Below are positions 31,248 through 43,200 of a stretch of 64,000 bases of DNA, piece after piece. The stretch covers positions 9,189,576-9,253,575 of the forward strand of contig JALMQS010000681.1 in NCBI GenBank assembly GCA_024734495.1. Reading direction: 5' to 3'. The notes under the pieces were generated by a model that had not been told where the DNA came from, searched no databases, and saw nothing but the letters and a program-made list of their open reading frames with translations. Made by a program: the position numbers and the translations under genes. Every line of letters begins with the position of its first letter. Position 1 is the stretch's first letter. The DNA is from Forficula auricularia. Taxonomy: Eukaryota; Arthropoda; Insecta; Dermaptera; Forficulidae.

Positions 31248-34200
31248 GAATTTAAGTTGGGACTGAGCGCAGGCCAGTTCATTGTTGATTTTTCGACTTC
31301 ATTCAGAAAGCTGATGGTGTGTTGTGATGTGTGACAACGGGCATTTTATGCATTAGCATGAAATTATATCCAATGAAACCTGCATATGGAACGACAAGTG
31401 GCAGAAGAATATCTGTGATGTATCTGGTAACCAAGGTCTTAGTATGTACAAAAAAAGAACAAACGAGACAGGAATGAATCAAAATTAACCAAGAAAACAT
31501 AGAAGGAGTTAAGGAATTCCGCTACCTAGGAAGTAAAATAACATGGGATGGGAGGAGCGAAAACGAAATTAAATCAAGAATTGCCCAAGCAAAAATGGGG
31601 TTTAATTCAAAACAAAAACTACTATGCTCCTCCTCAATCAGCTTAGAAAACAGGAAGTTGCTATTGAAGACATATGTATGGAGCATAGCCATGTACGGCT
31701 GTGAAACCTGGACAATTAGAAAAGCGGAGAGAAAGAGATTAGAGGCTTTCGAAATGTGGTGCTACAGAAGAATGATGAATATCAAATGGATGGATAAAAT
31801 TACAAATGAAGAAGTTCTTGGAAGAATCGGAGAAAGAAGAACCTTGAGGAAGAGTCTGAAGAAGAGAAGAGGTCAGATGATGGGGCACACACTGAGACAT
31901 GGGGGACTGCTTAGGGATATCTTGGAGGGGGAAGTGGGAAAGAAAAGGGGAAGAAGAAGACCCAGATTAGAATATTTCAACCAAATAATTGGGGATATGG
32001 GATGCCAGACATTTAGAGAGGTCAAACAGCTGGCGGGGGACAGAGTCGAGTGGAGACGGATTGTTGCATCAAACCAGTCTTAGGGCTGTATACTCAATGA
32101 TGATGATGATGATGATCTGGTAGCGTTCAAACCCTCTAATCTGCCTCCATCAGGCACAAAAACAAGCTCCATTTTGCCATCAAAAGAAATGCCTGCCCAC
32201 ATCAAGCTTAATAAACTGGAATTTTATTTGTTTGACGTCTGATAAAAGATCGATGAGTATTTGCCTTCTACATACGGTTTTATACTGAATTAATGCCTGC
32301 AACTCGTAAATATTAAATAGGGCGAAAAAATCGTTTTTCATTGTAGGCTAATAAAATTATCAAATAATGCAACATTTTATTGATTTTGCTTTTTTTTTTA
32401 AATGCTGAAATATGAATCTTTTAGAAAATAATATTTATATTTATAAAATTATAGGATGGAATAGAAAAAATTGCATTAAATTACTGAAAACAGAGTGATT
32501 AAGTTTCTTTGCTCGCGAGTGTATTTTAAAAACCGTCGGAGTTTCATTTTTACCCTACCATAAAAATAATAATTCCAATTATTTATATAATTATTGTTAA
32601 TTTTTAATTCATATAATATTCATATTATTCTCATATTTAAACAATTCAACTATTTTTAGGCAGCAGAAAATGTGCAAACATTTCATTTTAATAAAAAACG
32701 TGTACGAGTGTTATCAAAATCGCAAGATGTCCCTGAAAACGCCAAGGCTATTCTCTATTGGATGTCCAGGGACCAGAGAGTTCAAGGTACCTTCATTTTA
32801 CACAAATGATTTTTATATACAATCAAATGAAATGAATTTGTATTTCTTTATCAAATTGTTTTACAGATAACTGGGCCCTTTTATATGCACAAAGATTGGC
32901 TCTTAAACTCAAATTACCACTTCATATCTGCTTTTGTATTGGGGAGCATTTACTTGAACGTACTCTGCGTCATTTCGATTTTATGTTAACAGGTATGTTT
33001 GTGTCTTTTTCATTAGATTTTTTTGCTGAGATTTGTTTGATAACTCTAGAATGAAATTAGTAGACAATTAGACAACATTTAACAGATCAAAGATTTTTGA
33101 ACTGATACTAATTATATATAGCTTGAAAGTTTATAATAGGAAAATAAGGACAAGTTTTTATGTGTGACTTTTTTATTTATCAGCCAACCTTTCATCGACT
33201 TTGCCGACTTCTTCTACAATTAAAAGAAAATTATTATTATCAAGTTACAAAAATACAATTACAATTCCAGAACAAACATGTATTAATAGTTTACCCAACA
33301 AATAGTCATGCCACACATTCGTCAAAATTTTCTTGTTATCTTCGTTAACAAGAAAACTATTAATACATCTTTGTTCTGGAATTGTAATTGTGATTGAGTG
33401 GATATCGATGAGGCAGTCCAAAAAAGAAGATAATTTACACTATCTTTTTATTCATAAAACCGACGTTTCGGAGGTTATTCCCTCCTTCTTCAGGGTTTTG
33501 AAAAGGGTAATGTCGCATTGGATTTCCTTCACTGACTTTTCAAAACCCTGAAGAAGGAGGGAATAGCCTCCGAAACCTAGGTTTTATGAATAAAAAGATA
33601 GTGTAAATTATCTTCTTTTTTTGGACTTCCTCATCGATATCCACTCAATTTCACTTATCAGTCCGTTTCAAAAATTACTCCAATCTTATTGTAATTGTAT
33701 TTTTGTAACTGGATATTAATAATGTTCTTATAATTATAGAAGCCCTGAAGAAGTCGGCAAAGTTGACGAAACATTGGCTGATAAATAACAAAGTCAGACA
33801 TAAAAACTTGTCCTTATTTTCCTATTATAAACTTTCAAATTAATACTTAATAATAATTAATAATTAATAATTAATATTATGGACGGAAATGATAATAATA
33901 ATTATATATACCATCAATTGAAGGGACGTCTTCACAGAAGTCGAAACATCATGAAAAATAATAGAAAATTTTAATAAGCATTCTAATTGAAGGATAGAAA
34001 TATGTAGGAAGACGGACGGGGCAAGCGAGTTCCACTCTCTAAGAATAGTGCTCATAAACTTTTTGAAGTCGCGGGCCCTTGAAATCCAAGTCAATATCTC
34101 ATGGCCCCCCTATTTTTTTTTAATTCAGATTGGTTAAAAAACTATATATAATTTTGAATTTCGTTTATGCATACACTTACTAGTCAATGCATGGATTTAC

Positions 34201-37200
34201 TAAGGTTAACAGTAAAATCGTGAAAAAAAATAAACACGGTTATTATGTTTTGATTAAGAGTATGCATCCACTACCATGGCTAAGTACATATGTGCACAAA
34301 TCAAATAACATAATTTCAATTTTTTTATTGTATTTTAAACATTTATATTAAAAAAATTAACGCATGTAATCAATAGTCTATGTTATAAATAGTTGCAAAT
34401 ATATTATCATTTCAATACATTATCGAAATTTGATAATTATAATCCAAGTATATACTTATTTAACAATAATAATTTATTTGTTACATTTGCGACTCTTAGC
34501 GGCCCCCCTGCGGGTAATCCATGACTCCCTAGGGGGCTGCGGCCCACTACTTTAAGAAGCATTGCTCTAGAAGTCATAGGGGTAAACAAATTAGTGAATG
34601 CGTTTGTTCGGTTAGTATCTAATTTAGTTAAGAAGGGGTGGTTGAATGTTTAAGAATCGTATTTCGCTCATTTAGAGAGACTATCGAATGAATATCACCC
34701 CTTTGAACACTAGAATAGGTCATTCACTTCAACAGGTACTGAGAACGGGCACACTCAAATCTTTCCTTTTATAGGGCTACTTTAGTTTCTTATGAACTAA
34801 GGGGTAAGCACGTTTTTACATCTGTTTATTAATTTTGAACCTAGCAGAATACACACTTTTTGATTTGACTTTTATAATCCGCAAGAAAAACCTTTTAATG
34901 AATTACAGTGGGTGGCCAAATTATTATACTCAAATAATTTTTATCACGTAAATTTATTTTATTCAAACTTTTCAAAAAGTCTAGTAGTATATCTAGTCTA
35001 ATAACCCTTTTGGATCCTGGCAACTGCCAGACCTCAACCCCATCGAAAATGTAGGGACGGCCCTAAAAAAAGAAATTTGCAAAGATAAAATAATTACTAA
35101 CAAAAGGGACTTGATAGAAAATATTATTAAATCATAGCACAATAGACCTGCACTTCAAGAAATAGCCAAAAAATGCATTGCCAGCCAATGCCGCAGCGCA
35201 TACAAAATGGGATTGCTCGAAAGGGAGGATTCACTAAATATTGAAAATGTATTTTGAATTATATTTGTATTGTCCTAAGCTAATAAGCACATAAAGATAA
35301 CAATTAAAACGATATTATGAGTTAAATAGTAAACTTAACCCTTAAAAATGAATGAAGGATATAATTTTTCTAATGAGTATAGTAATTTGGCCTTCAAATG
35401 AGTATAATAATTGTATATTAATTAATATTTGTTATTATTTTTTAGGTTTAGAAGAAGTTGCAAATGAAAGTGAATCTCTAGGTATAAAATTTCATCTTTT
35501 TAATGGGAAGCCTGATGATATAATTCCGGATTTTATCCAGAATAATAACTTTGGTGCTCTTGTGGTTGACTTTACGCCTCTCCGAGAACCTCTTCAATGG
35601 CTGGATTCCATAACTAAACAACTTCCTTCTGATATTCCAATAGTTCAGGTAGCTATATAAAAATTATTTATATTTCTGAGCTAACAGTTAAAGAGAAATT
35701 CATTAAGAATTGTGAAATCTATTATTAAAAACGTCCAAGTACGAGCGATATAATCTTACTCAGGGTTCGGTAATTTTTTCATCCAAACTAATTATTTTAT
35801 AGCAACCAAAATAATTTTCGTCAAAAATACTTAAGGAGGTTCTTTCGCGACAATCCACACAAAAAGTTTTAGCCTCATAACCACTCTATAAATATGAACG
35901 GAACTAAAATTTTAGGTTATGTTTTTTTAACGTGACTGTCCACTCACACTACGAAATCTCTATATGGATACGCACATACTTGCCGGATCGTTTCCAAGCC
36001 ATTGTGCTTATAGCCCCTCCAGTAAAAATAATCGCCCAAATACGTTTTTTTTTGTTTTTTATCAAAACTAAGAGGTAAATAATTTTTATATTTTTTTAAG
36101 TTACTCCGAATATATTATTCTAACAAATATTAGTTTTTCATCAAGATGGTGAAAGTCCTTCAATGAAAAAAAATAAAATAATGATCATATCCCCACCCTT
36201 TCCCTATCTACCCTATGTAAAAAAATGTCATTTTTAATTGCAATTATTTCATGTTTGGTGTGGTAAATCGTCTTCAAATTTTAACAGTATGTGTATTATG
36301 CTTTTAATGACTTATATTCCAAGTTTCAAAAGACTTCTTGAATTTTTGCATTTGTGAAAGAACTACTTTAAACTATGATATTTGTATGAATTTTTGGAAA
36401 TAATCATCCAATTAAAATTTTAATACAATTTTTATTTCTGAGAAAATAAATACCTATACATAATATTTATATTTTATTTTGTTTACGAGCTACAATTACG
36501 TCAGAGATTGTATCCACACTAGTGGGATTGTTTTAAGTTTCTATGGAACCTTAAAAATGATTAAACTTATCATTTCCATTGAGTTACAATTTGAATAAAC
36601 CCTAAAATTAAATGAATTTGGAATGTTTAAATCTGAACCGACTGACCAAATGGTCATTTATTTATAGTAAAATAAAATAAAAAAATTGATAATATAATTT
36701 TCATCTAATTTCAGGTGGATGCTCATAATATTGTACCCTGTTGGCAAGCTTCAGAGAAATTAGAATTTGGAGCATATACAATACGTCCCAAAATAACAAA
36801 ATTACTCCCAGAATATTTAACTGAATTTCCTCCAGTTATTCAACATGTTCATAAAGGATCTATTAAAGCAGAGGTGATTTGAATTTAAATTTGATTAATT
36901 TTTCTATAAAACTTTCCTGGACTGGTTGATATTTATCTTGATTATTTTAGTTGAGACAAGGTGGTGAAAGAACTTTCAATGACTAGTTTTCATTTGATCA
37001 ATTTTTTTTATCTAGAAAATTGACTGGAAACAAGTAAAAAACTCTCTCAAAATGGATAACAATGTGAAACCTGTCGCTTGGGCTAAACCAGGACCAAAAG
37101 CAGCTCTCATCCAACTTGCTTCATTTTTATTTAAAAAAATTCGAGGCTATGCTGAGAAACGAAATAATCCAAATAACAATGCGACAAGTCGTATTTCTCC

Positions 37201-40200
37201 TTGGCTTCATTTTGGTAAAATTTCTAAAAAATTATTCAAACACATTTTTCACAAAGAGAAACAAAGAGGTGGTTGGCCTCTGCTTGATGCAAATAAACAT
37301 ACAAACATATATATCGAAATTATATATCTGTATATATATATATATATAAATTATTTGTTTGAGACTATAGTTTCGAAGACTTGGTCTTCATCATCAGTCT
37401 TTTTTTAATTATAAATATTGTTTTTTATGGAGTCAATACCGTATGGATATTGAAAATTTTCGATCTTTACTTAGCTGGGAGCCAGTTAAAATTAAAATGA
37501 ACTTCCAGGTCACATTCATATTTAAACACATGTATTTTTTTTTGTGACAAAGAACAGACTGACAATGGAAGGGGGGGGGTTTCTTTTTTTTCCACTTCCT
37601 TTTATCTAAAATTGTTTTGACAGAAAACATTCTAAGGAAATTGCTATTAGATAACTCAATTTTCCCGTTCAACTAATAACTCTAGGGAAAGAATTAGGTT
37701 CAAATAAAAAGGACAAATTGCCCAATATAGAAAAATAAGGAGTTTATAGTTTGAAATGCAAAGATTGTGACGCGATCTTCGTAGGAAAAACAGAGATGAA
37801 TTTGAAAATTCGATTAAGCGAACACTTTAGAGATCAGAAAAAAGAGAACTCATTAGCTGAACATTTAAATTCAAACAATCACTCTTTTCCGGAAGGAACA
37901 GGAATTAGATTAATAAAAGCAGAAAGAAACCCAAAATTAATTAGCGCAATTGAATCGTTAGAAATTTTGAAATCATTCAATAAAAATTCAGACCTTTGTT
38001 TGAACGGAAAAATTGAGTTATCTAATAGCAATTTGCTTAGAATGTTTTCTGTCAAAACAAACAATTTTAGATAAAAGGAAGTGGAAAAAAAGGAAACCCC
38101 CCCTTCCATTGTCAGTCTGTTCTTTGTCACAGAAAAAAGGGATACATGTGTTTAAATATGAATGTGACCTGGAAGTTGATTTTAATTTTAACTGGCTACC
38201 AGCTAAGTAAAGATCGAAAATTTTCAATATCCATACGGGATTGACTCCATGAAAAACAATATTTATAATTAAAAAAGACTGATGATGAAGGCCAAGTCTT
38301 CAAAACAAATAAATAATATATATATATATATATACAGATATATAATTTCGATATATATATGTGTGTATGTTTATTTGCATCAAGCAGAGGGCAACCTCTT
38401 TGTTTCTCTTTGTGAATCAACAACTCTGCTACTCTCGGCAAAACAAAATCTTTTCAATTAAACACATTTTTCATAATTTCTATGATTTATTTATTTTGGA
38501 TCAATCTCTGCGCAACGATGCGTTTTGGAAGCTCGTGTTTTTAAAGCCAAAAGTCCAGAAAGTGTGGCCTCTTTTCTTGAAGAAATTACTGTACGTCGAG
38601 AACTTTCTGATAATTTTTGCTGGTACAACAAAGATATTTATGATAAATTTGAAGGAGCTCATAATTGGGCCCAAACAACTCTAAATGCACACAGGTAATA
38701 CGAATGGATACAAAGGAATTAAATTACAGAGTTCAAAATACCGATAGTAGCAGTGTTTGATTTTATTGAAAAAATCACTGAGAGTGTCCTATACTTAACC
38801 TGAGATTAAGGCCCGCCGCAAATTGAACCCAATCGACGCACAGCAGACGTGTGGGTTGTTTTGTAGAACAAGGTTTGAGACAGAGAGGCGCATATTGAAC
38901 CCAATCCACGGCCAGCCCACGTTCAATCATTTCTCTGTACTACACGTGTGCTGTGCGTGGATTGTGTTCAATTTGAGTCGGATCTAATGTGGATTAAAGG
39001 TTTTTACTTTGTTTCCCACATGAAATTTTTTTTATTATCACCGGGAACAAAGCCCATTTAGACAGCACATCAGTAAAGTAGGGTTAGTGATGGAACCGAG
39101 TTTTAGCCAGTGGAAATTTTATATGCTAGCCAGGCTCGAACTCGGGTCTCCCTCTTGAACATCGTCATCAACGATGCACATTAAATTTTAATATATTCGC
39201 TCATCTTCAATAGTTTACATTAGTCTAAGACAATGGTAGAAACATTGAAAATTTCAGAGTAAATTTGTTTGAGAAAAAAATTTAAATACATTGATAAATA
39301 ATAAAACATTCAGTTTGCTCCTCCTGCCCCTTTTTCAAACATATTTTCTCTATAAATTTCAATATTTCTACTTTTTCTACGTTTAAACAATTAAAGATGA
39401 GCTAATAGTCTTAAATACCAGTATATTGAGCTTCTTTAAAATTTAATACTTTTTTTTTTGGCTTTTCTGCCCTTCTAGCCATAAGCCAATTTACGATACT
39501 ATATATTTTTTAAATTTTGTTTCTACCCCGGGGGTCAGATTTTAGCCGAATGCCTCGAGTCGGATTCGAACCCGGGTCCACTTGGTTAGCAGGATGATAC
39601 GCTACCGCCTAGCCTATCCGACCCCCCAAAATTTAATACTTGAATCTAATACAATGTTGCATTATCTTTCTTGCTGTAAACAACAATATTATTCAATTAT
39701 TATTTAATATTTCCATGTGTATTTTTTTAATTCACATCTTTAAATAGCGAGAAAAGGCATAAAATATTATGCCCTGGGCCCCGGCTTGCCTCTCGGCTTC
39801 CCTGAATACTTAATTAAAAATTAAAAATTTGATTTTTATATTTTTAAATAGATAAGTGAAGAAGCTCGCGTTCTATTACTATATACATTAGACGTTAAGA
39901 ATGAACTTTTCAATTTATTTCACACTTTGGGTCGTTAGAAAATTAATTGATATTTTCAATTAAACACATGTCGTTTCCTTTATTATTTTATTAATTAATT
40001 AATCAATCTATCTAAAACGAAAATACATCTTAAATTAGAGATTTTAACAGCTGCTAATTTCCTTTGAAATATGTTTACCGGAATTCTTATTTAAGATTGA
40101 ATATTTAATTACACACCCATGGATAAATATATTCTAATTAGCTGCTAAAACCTTTGACTTTAAAATGTAAAATATCATTCTTCAATATCAGCAAAAAAGC

Positions 40201-43200
40201 TGAATTTGAAGATATTTTTTTTAATCGAGGCATTTTGAAACATTTATTAAGTATTTTTTATTTTTTTTATTTATTTATTTATTGTCATCGGGAACACAGC
40301 CCATTTAGACAGCACATTAGTAAAGTGTTAGTAGGGTTAGTATGGGAGCCGAGTTTTACCTGGAAGAAATTTTATATGCTAGCCTCGAACCTGGGGTCTA
40401 CCGCTTGAACATCGTCATCAACGATGCTCAAGCGGAGCCAGCGCCTTTTGCCACCTCGGCCAACCCGACTCCCCATTTATTAAGTATATTCAAACACAAA
40501 AAAAATTTATTCTCTAATTTAATTTAATAATTATTAAATATTGGATGCTTTTAGTAGTAGAGTTGTTTATCGAAAGAGTCTCGGCTGAAACCTTCTAGAT
40601 TGCAGATTTTTAATAAGAAAAACTTATCAGAATGCATGATTTTTCACCTTAGTTTTGGAGTCGTTCGCTTTGGGGAAGTCTATTAATCGACTCAACTTTA
40701 TTAGTTTGTTAAAAACTAAAGATTTGAGCATCTTTTTTTGAAAATAATTGGAATGTATCCCCTCTGATATCACAATTTAATAATATTTCTACTAAAAACT
40801 TAGAATTTGTCCTAAAGATTAAATTATTTCTCTTTTATTATTTTGATTGCTATAAAATAATTCGTGTGGCTAGCAGATGAAAAATGGGAGTCTCCTCTCG
40901 CACTTGGCCACAGGATCCCGAGCGCAGCAGGGATCTAGGAAGGTCATGCAGAGCAACTGCCTGGAGAGGCGAATAGGACTATATTTTAATTTACAGTAAA
41001 ATTTTAATAAAATTCCTCTCCTCAGCCTGTTACATTCTAGATTCAATGGTGTGTCACAACACTAGTTGAGAAAAACTACTTATTAATAAAGTAAAGGGTG
41101 TGTAGTTTCACAGTGAATGAAATAAAACTCAAAGGGTTTATACAAACTCAATATATTTCGGATTATTAGTCCATCATCAGGAGTTTACAGGTTAAAACAG
41201 TTTTAACCTGTAAACTCCTGATGATGGACTAATAATCCGAAATATATTGAGTTTGTATAAACCTCTTGAGTTTTATTTCATTCACTGTGAAGCACACACC
41301 CTTTACTTTATTAATTATCAGTTTTAACCTGTAAACTCCTGATGATGGACTAATAATCCGAAATATATTGAGTTTATTTAAACCTCTTTGAGTTTTATTT
41401 CATTCACTGTGAAACTACACACCCTTTACTTTATTAATTAATATCATGTTTCACCTAAAACCTACACCACTTTCTATAAGTAAAAAAAACTACTTATCTT
41501 ATATTAGTTTGAAAAAGTTTTTCTATCAAGAGTAGTAGAGTATCATATAAAATAAAATATGTATCTACATATGGTAAATACTTATATTCATTTATATATA
41601 ATAAATTCATGTTTATTTACATCAGAGGACACTCTCACTGTTTTCTTCTTAAAAAACTAATTTGAAAGTTTATAATGGGAAAATAAGGACAAGTTTTTAT
41701 GTATGACTTTTTTATTTATCAGCCAATGTTTCGTCGACTTTGCCAACTTCTTCAGGGCTTCTACAATTATAAGAACATTATTAATATTAAGTTACAAAAG
41801 TACAATTACAATTCCAAAACAAACATGTATTAATAGTTTACCCAGCAAATAATACATCCCACACTTTCGTCTAAATTTTCTTGTTATCTTCGTTACCATT
41901 TGAAATTGTTATTGGAATTGTAATTGTACTTTTGTAACTTGATATTAATAATGTTCTTATAATTGTAGAAGCACTGAAGAAGTCGGCAAAGTCGACGAAA
42001 CGTTGGCTGATAAATAAAAAAGTCACACATAAAAACTTGTCCTTATTTTCCCATTATAAACTTTCAAATTAATACAAATTATGGACGGAAATTATAATAA
42101 TAATTAAAAAACAATCTTATATATTTATTTCGAAATCTCATGCTCAAATATCTACCATGTTTAATACTAATAAGTGAACATTTTTTTAGGAAAGATAAAC
42201 GCCAGTGGACTTACACATTGAAAGATCTTCAAGCTGCAAAAACTCATGAAGATATATGGAATTCGGCCCAAAAGCAACTTGCTCAAGAGGGCCATCTTCA
42301 TGGTTTTCTTCGAATGTATTGGGCAAAGAAAATTTTAGAGTGGTCCAGCTCGCCAGAAGAAGCTCTCAAAAATTCACTTTGGCTCAATGATTATTATTCA
42401 TTAGATGGAAATGATCCAAATGGATTTGTCGGTAAAACATTTATTTTACTGATTTTTTTTAAACATTTTACCAAAACCTAAGCGATTATTAGTTTATACT
42501 AAATTTCAAAGGTTATTTGTCCCATTATTGAAATAAATTTAGTAATTACGATTATTTATTTAATTCATGAAACGGGTTTATTCATCTTTGTTGACCATTA
42601 TCACTATTATAAAATGAATGAAACCTTTTTTCTTTCACATTTATAGAATATAATGGGGAACTATTGCGATGGCCAGTCTGGGTCCTGACTCTTTGAGAGC
42701 TTGTATCTCAGAGATTTTTATTAATTTTGTCAAGTATACAAATAAATTCAAACAAATTATATTAACGTAGTTCTTTCACAAATGCGAAAATTCAAGAAGT
42801 CTTCGAAACTTGGAATATAAGTAATTTAAAGCACAATAAACACACTATTAAAATTTGAAGATACCACACCAAACATGAAATAATTACAATTAAAAATTAA
42901 TTTTTTTACATAATTATGGTAGATTTGGAAAGGGTGGGAAAATGATCATTATTTTATTTTTTTCATTGAAGGACTTTCACCATCTTGATGAAAAACTATT
43001 TGTTAGAATAATATATTCGGAGTAACTTAAAAAAAAATTGAAATTATTTACCTCGTAGTTTTGATAAAAAACAAAAAAAAACGTATTTGAGCGATTAATT
43101 TTAGTGGAGGGGATATAAGATCAATGGCTTGGAAACGATCCATTCATAAAGAGGATATAGTAGTGTGAGAAGTACAGTCACGTTAAAAAAACATAACCTA

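Larger units (their letters stand above)
33392..33687. mobile_element. Family F hammerhead-bearing inverted unit, 11 bp target duplication
   Basis: Flanked by ATTGTAATTGT at 33381-33391 and 33688-33698. The uninterrupted sequence is present in the related unit near 41930, which confirms the insertion. Two outward hammerhead-like folds; no coding capacity. Confidence 0.75.
33121..33838. mobile_element. Family B hammerhead-bearing inverted unit, interrupted by family F
   Basis: Inverted arms AAAGTTTATAATAGG...CCTATTATAAACTTT enclose a degenerate left motif (33180-33216), a family F insertion (33392-33687) and an intact right motif (33739-33780). Located in photolyase intron 3. The uninterrupted relative is at 41652-42068. 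Confidence 0.7.
37252..38459. mobile_element. Penelope-like inverted unit with GIY-YIG domain and paired hammerheads, in photolyase intron 6
   Basis: A 1.2 kb unit flanked by a 14 bp target duplication AAACACATTTTTCA (37238-37251 and 38460-38473). Two arms of about 460 bp (roughly 37205-37673 and 37996-38460) are inverted copies of one retroelement 3' region. Each arm carries part of the GIY-YIG domain C-terminus, a GC-tract, a hammerhead-like fold and a shared 3' tail. Both 3' ends face outward. The centre holds a GIY-YIG endonuclease coding segment. GIY-YIG nucleases and hammerhead motifs are both known from Penelope-like elements. No reverse transcriptase remains, so this is non-autonomous. 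Confidence 0.8.
41084..41484. mobile_element. Family D hammerhead-bearing inverted unit, 13 bp target duplication
   Basis: Flanked by AAAAACTACTTAT at 41071-41083 and 41485-41497. Contains one minus-strand and two plus-strand hammerhead-like folds; the right half carries a short tandem duplication. The right end has the motif TGTTTCACCTAAAACC. Located in photolyase intron 7. Confidence 0.8.
41652..42068. mobile_element. Family B hammerhead-bearing inverted unit
   Basis: Arms AAAGTTTATAATGGG...CCCATTATAAACTTT enclose two outward folds at 41720-41759 and 41969-42011. It supplies the empty site for the family F insertion at 33392. Photolyase intron 7. Confidence 0.7.

Noticed and set aside
33160..33551. 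Small open frames in photolyase intron 3
   Set aside because: They lie entirely in the inverted retroelement units and have no coding similarity.
38361..38684. 107-codon plus-strand frame overlapping photolyase exon 7
   Set aside because: Wrong frame for exon 7; its first half is the tail of the retroelement insertion.
39540..39630. Functional tRNA gene on the minus strand
   Set aside because: Box A and box B are good, but the cloverleaf and anticodon arm are not convincing and it continues into a SINE body.
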